Origin: Atopobium sp. UBA2090
Lineage (GTDB): Bacteria; Actinomycetota; Coriobacteriia; Coriobacteriales; Atopobiaceae
Reading direction: 5' to 3'
Assembly: GCA_002331575.1 (NCBI GenBank)
Contig: DCZG01000058.1
Span: 2,588 to 7,884 of the forward strand
Length of the DNA stretch: 5,297 nt
The notes beneath the pieces were generated by a model. The model did no database searches and was not told where the DNA came from. It saw only the letters and a program-made list of their open reading frames with translations. A program made the translations under genes and the position numbers. Shown piece by piece: positions 3,970-5,297 of this stretch. Each line of letters opens with the position of its first letter. Position 1 is the first letter of the stretch.

Positions 3970-5175
3970 CTACTCGACGATCGTGGAGACACGACCATCG
4001 CCGACGGTGTGGCCACCCTCGCGGATTGCGAACTTGAGGCCCTGCTCCATGGCGATCGGGTGGATGAGCTGGCAGTTGACCGTGATGTGGTCGCCAGGCA
4101 TAGCCATCTCGACCTTGTTGCCATCGGAGTCGGTGAGCTCGGTGATGTCACCGGTGATGTCGGTGGTGCGGAAGTAGAACTGGGGACGATAGCCGGCGAA
4201 GAACGGGGTGTGACGGCCGCCCTCCTCCTTGGTCAGGACGTAGATCTCGCCCGTGAAGTGCTTGTGAGGGGTGACCGAGCCGGGCTTGCAGATGACCTGG
4301 CCGCGCTCGATGTCCTCGCGCCTGATGCCGCGGAGAAGGATGCCGACGTTGTCGCCAGCCTCGCAGAAGTCCATGGTCTTGCGGAACATCTCGATGCCCG
4401 TGGCGGTGGACTTGAGGGTGTCCTTGATGCCGACGATCTCGACGGGCGAGTTGAGCTTGAGCTCACCGCGCTCGACACGGCCGGTGGCGACGGTGCCGCG
4501 GCCGGAGATGGTCATGACGTCCTCGATGGCCATCAGGAACGGCTTCTCGTTGTCGCGAGGAGGCGTCGGGATGTAGGAGTCGACGGTGTGCATGAGCTCG
4601 ATGACGGCGTCAATCCACTTCTGCTCGCCGTTGAGGGCGCCAAGCGCAGAGCCGCGGATGATGGGGATGTCGTCTCCGGGGAAGTCGTACTCGGAGAGGA
4701 GCTCGCGGGTCTCCATCTCGACGAGGTCGATGAGCTCCTCGTCGTCAACCATGTCGCACTTGTTGAGGAAGACGATGATGTAGGGCACGCCGACCTGACG
4801 GGCGAGAAGGATGTGCTCGCGGGTCTGGGCCATGGGGCCGTCGGTGGCGGCGATGACGAGGATGGCACCATCCATCTGGGCTGCGCCGGAGATCATGTTC
4901 TTGATGTAGTCAGCGTGGCCGGGGCAGTCGACGTGGGCGTAGTGGCGCTCCCAGGTCTCGTACTCGATGTGGGCGACGTTGATGGTGATGCCGCGCTGAC
5001 GCTCCTCGGGAGCCTTGTCGATGTTCTCGAAGGCGGTGTAGTTGGCCTTGCAACCAGGCTGGGTGGAGAGAACCTTGGTGATGGCTGCGGTCAGGGTAGT
5101 CTTGCCGTGGTCAACGTGACCGATGGTACCGATGTTTACGTGCGGCTTAGAACGATCAAACTTCTCCTTGGCCAT
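3970..5175 (-). CDS. tuf: Translation elongation factor Tu
   Basis: EF-Tu (401 aa) is the GTPase that delivers aminoacyl-tRNA to the ribosomal A site. The G domain shows every signature: P-loop GHVDHGKT (19-26), switch I RGITI (61-65), DCPGH (83-87), NKCD (138-141) and GSAL (175-178). Domain 2 starts near 212, with SGRGTVATGRVERG at 224-237. Domain 3 holds GGRHTPFFAGYRPQFYFRTT (319-338) and ends REGGHTVGDGRVSTIVE. It is slightly longer than the E. coli protein, partly from an insertion around TELTDSDGNKVEMAMPGD (345-362). The frame is open 16 codons further upstream, but ATG 5175-5173 (MAKEKFDRSKPHVNIG) is the family start and follows AAGGAGG (5187-5181) at 5 nt. It lies downstream of a tRNA, as tufB does in E. 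coli, has its own terminator and stops with TAG. No other copy can be judged from this window. Confidence 0.99.
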   Translation of the reverse strand: MAKEKFDRSKPHVNIGTIGHVDHGKTTLTAAITKVLSTQPGCKANYTAFENIDKAPEERQRGITINVAHIEYETWERHYAHVDCPGHADYIKNMISGAAQMDGAILVIAATDGPMAQTREHILLARQVGVPYIIVFLNKCDMVDDEELIDLVEMETRELLSEYDFPGDDIPIIRGSALGALNGEQKWIDAVIELMHTVDSYIPTPPRDNEKPFLMAIEDVMTISGRGTVATGRVERGELKLNSPVEIVGIKDTLKSTATGIEMFRKTMDFCEAGDNVGILLRGIRREDIERGQVICKPGSVTPHKHFTGEIYVLTKEEGGRHTPFFAGYRPQFYFRTTDITGDITELTDSDGNKVEMAMPGDHITVNCQLIHPIAMEQGLKFAIREGGHTVGDGRVSTIVE

Positions 5176-5214
5176 GCCATCCTCCTTCTGGAACCAGCTT
5201 CTTGGGGCCATTCC

Positions 5215-5243
5215 ATGATACAAGACTGCGCTTCATATGTTCA
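5215..5243 (-). promoter_or_regulatory. Possible weak promoter for tuf
   Basis: TATCAT (5220-5215) matches the -10 consensus at 5 of 6 positions. 17 nt upstream is TGAACA (5243-5238), matching the -35 at 4 of 6. The predicted start is near 5208, about 33 nt before ATG. The -35 overlaps the 3' arm of the preceding hairpin. tuf may instead be read from a promoter upstream of the tRNA beyond the window. Confidence 0.35.
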
Positions 5244-5268
5244 GCGGCGCCGAAGCGCCGCTTGGAAC
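5239..5268 (-). other. UUCG-capped hairpin between tRNA and tuf
   Basis: AGCGGCGC (5262-5255) and GCGCCGCU (5250-5243) form an 8-bp stem closed by the very stable C(UUCG)G tetraloop. GUUC (5268-5265) and GAAC (5242-5239) add four pairs across a 2-nt bulge. It starts 3 nt after the tRNA CCA. No U-run follows, so it is probably a spacer, processing or mRNA-protecting structure rather than a full terminator. Confidence 0.7.
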
Positions 5269-5270
5269 TC

Positions 5271-5297
5271 TGGTACCGGTGACTGGATTCGAACCAG
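5271..5297 (-). tRNA. tRNA, 3' end only (possibly tRNA-Thr)
   Basis: The last 27 nt of a tRNA are present. They comprise a T arm with CTGG, the loop TTCGAAT and CCAGT, then the 3' acceptor strand CACCGGT, discriminator A and an encoded CCA ending at 5271. The anticodon lies outside the window, so identity is unproven. tRNA-Thr is suggested only because a tRNA-Thr often precedes tuf and because the acceptor strand resembles that of known tRNA-Thr. Confidence 0.85.

Noticed and set aside
1..5297. Mobile element, CRISPR, toxin-antitoxin or other novel accessory system
   Set aside because: All coding space is taken by conserved translation, transcription and secretion genes. No transposase, direct-repeat array or att-like site is visible.

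Overview
The window is a compact, high-GC housekeeping block read entirely on the minus strand. In transcription order, from high to low coordinates, it holds: the 3' end of a tRNA, tuf (EF-Tu), rpmG (L33), tRNA-Trp, secE, nusG, rplK (L11), rplA (L1), rplJ (L10) and the 5' part of rplL (L7/L12). This is the conserved secE-nusG-rplKAJL neighbourhood of bacteria. GC content, the very strong Shine-Dalgarno sequences, the 401-residue EF-Tu and the SecE with a long charged N-terminus suggest a high-GC Gram-positive, probably an actinobacterium of the Coriobacteriia (Olsenella/Atopobium/Collinsella type). The phylum is inferred from protein feel and layout only, without any database search.

Layout. 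Positions 5297-5271 are the end of a tRNA with encoded CCA, followed by a strong UUCG-capped hairpin. tuf (5175-3970) may have its own weak promoter and ends in a clear intrinsic terminator (3949-3913). A sigma70-type promoter (3862-3833) then starts rpmG, tRNA-Trp, secE and nusG, which are tightly packed; secE and nusG are 5 nt apart. rplK and rplA follow and end at a strong intrinsic terminator (1166-1136). A second promoter (1088-1060) starts an approximately 200-nt leader that carries the hallmarks of the L10 leader and an internal attenuator hairpin ahead of rplJ-rplL.

Together the genes supply elongation (EF-Tu), the L11/L1/L10/L12 stalk region of the 50S subunit, a zinc-ribbon L33, the transcription factor NusG and the SecE subunit of the translocon. 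The regulatory logic visible in the RNA is r-protein feedback: an L10-leader attenuator before rplJL and, more speculatively, an L1-like binding hairpin abutting the rplA Shine-Dalgarno.

I see no mobile element, CRISPR array, defence system or clearly novel gene. The interesting content lies in the intergenic RNA structures and in an unusual preference for TAG stop codons (six of seven visible stops). Long plus-strand open frames are antisense shadows of these genes.
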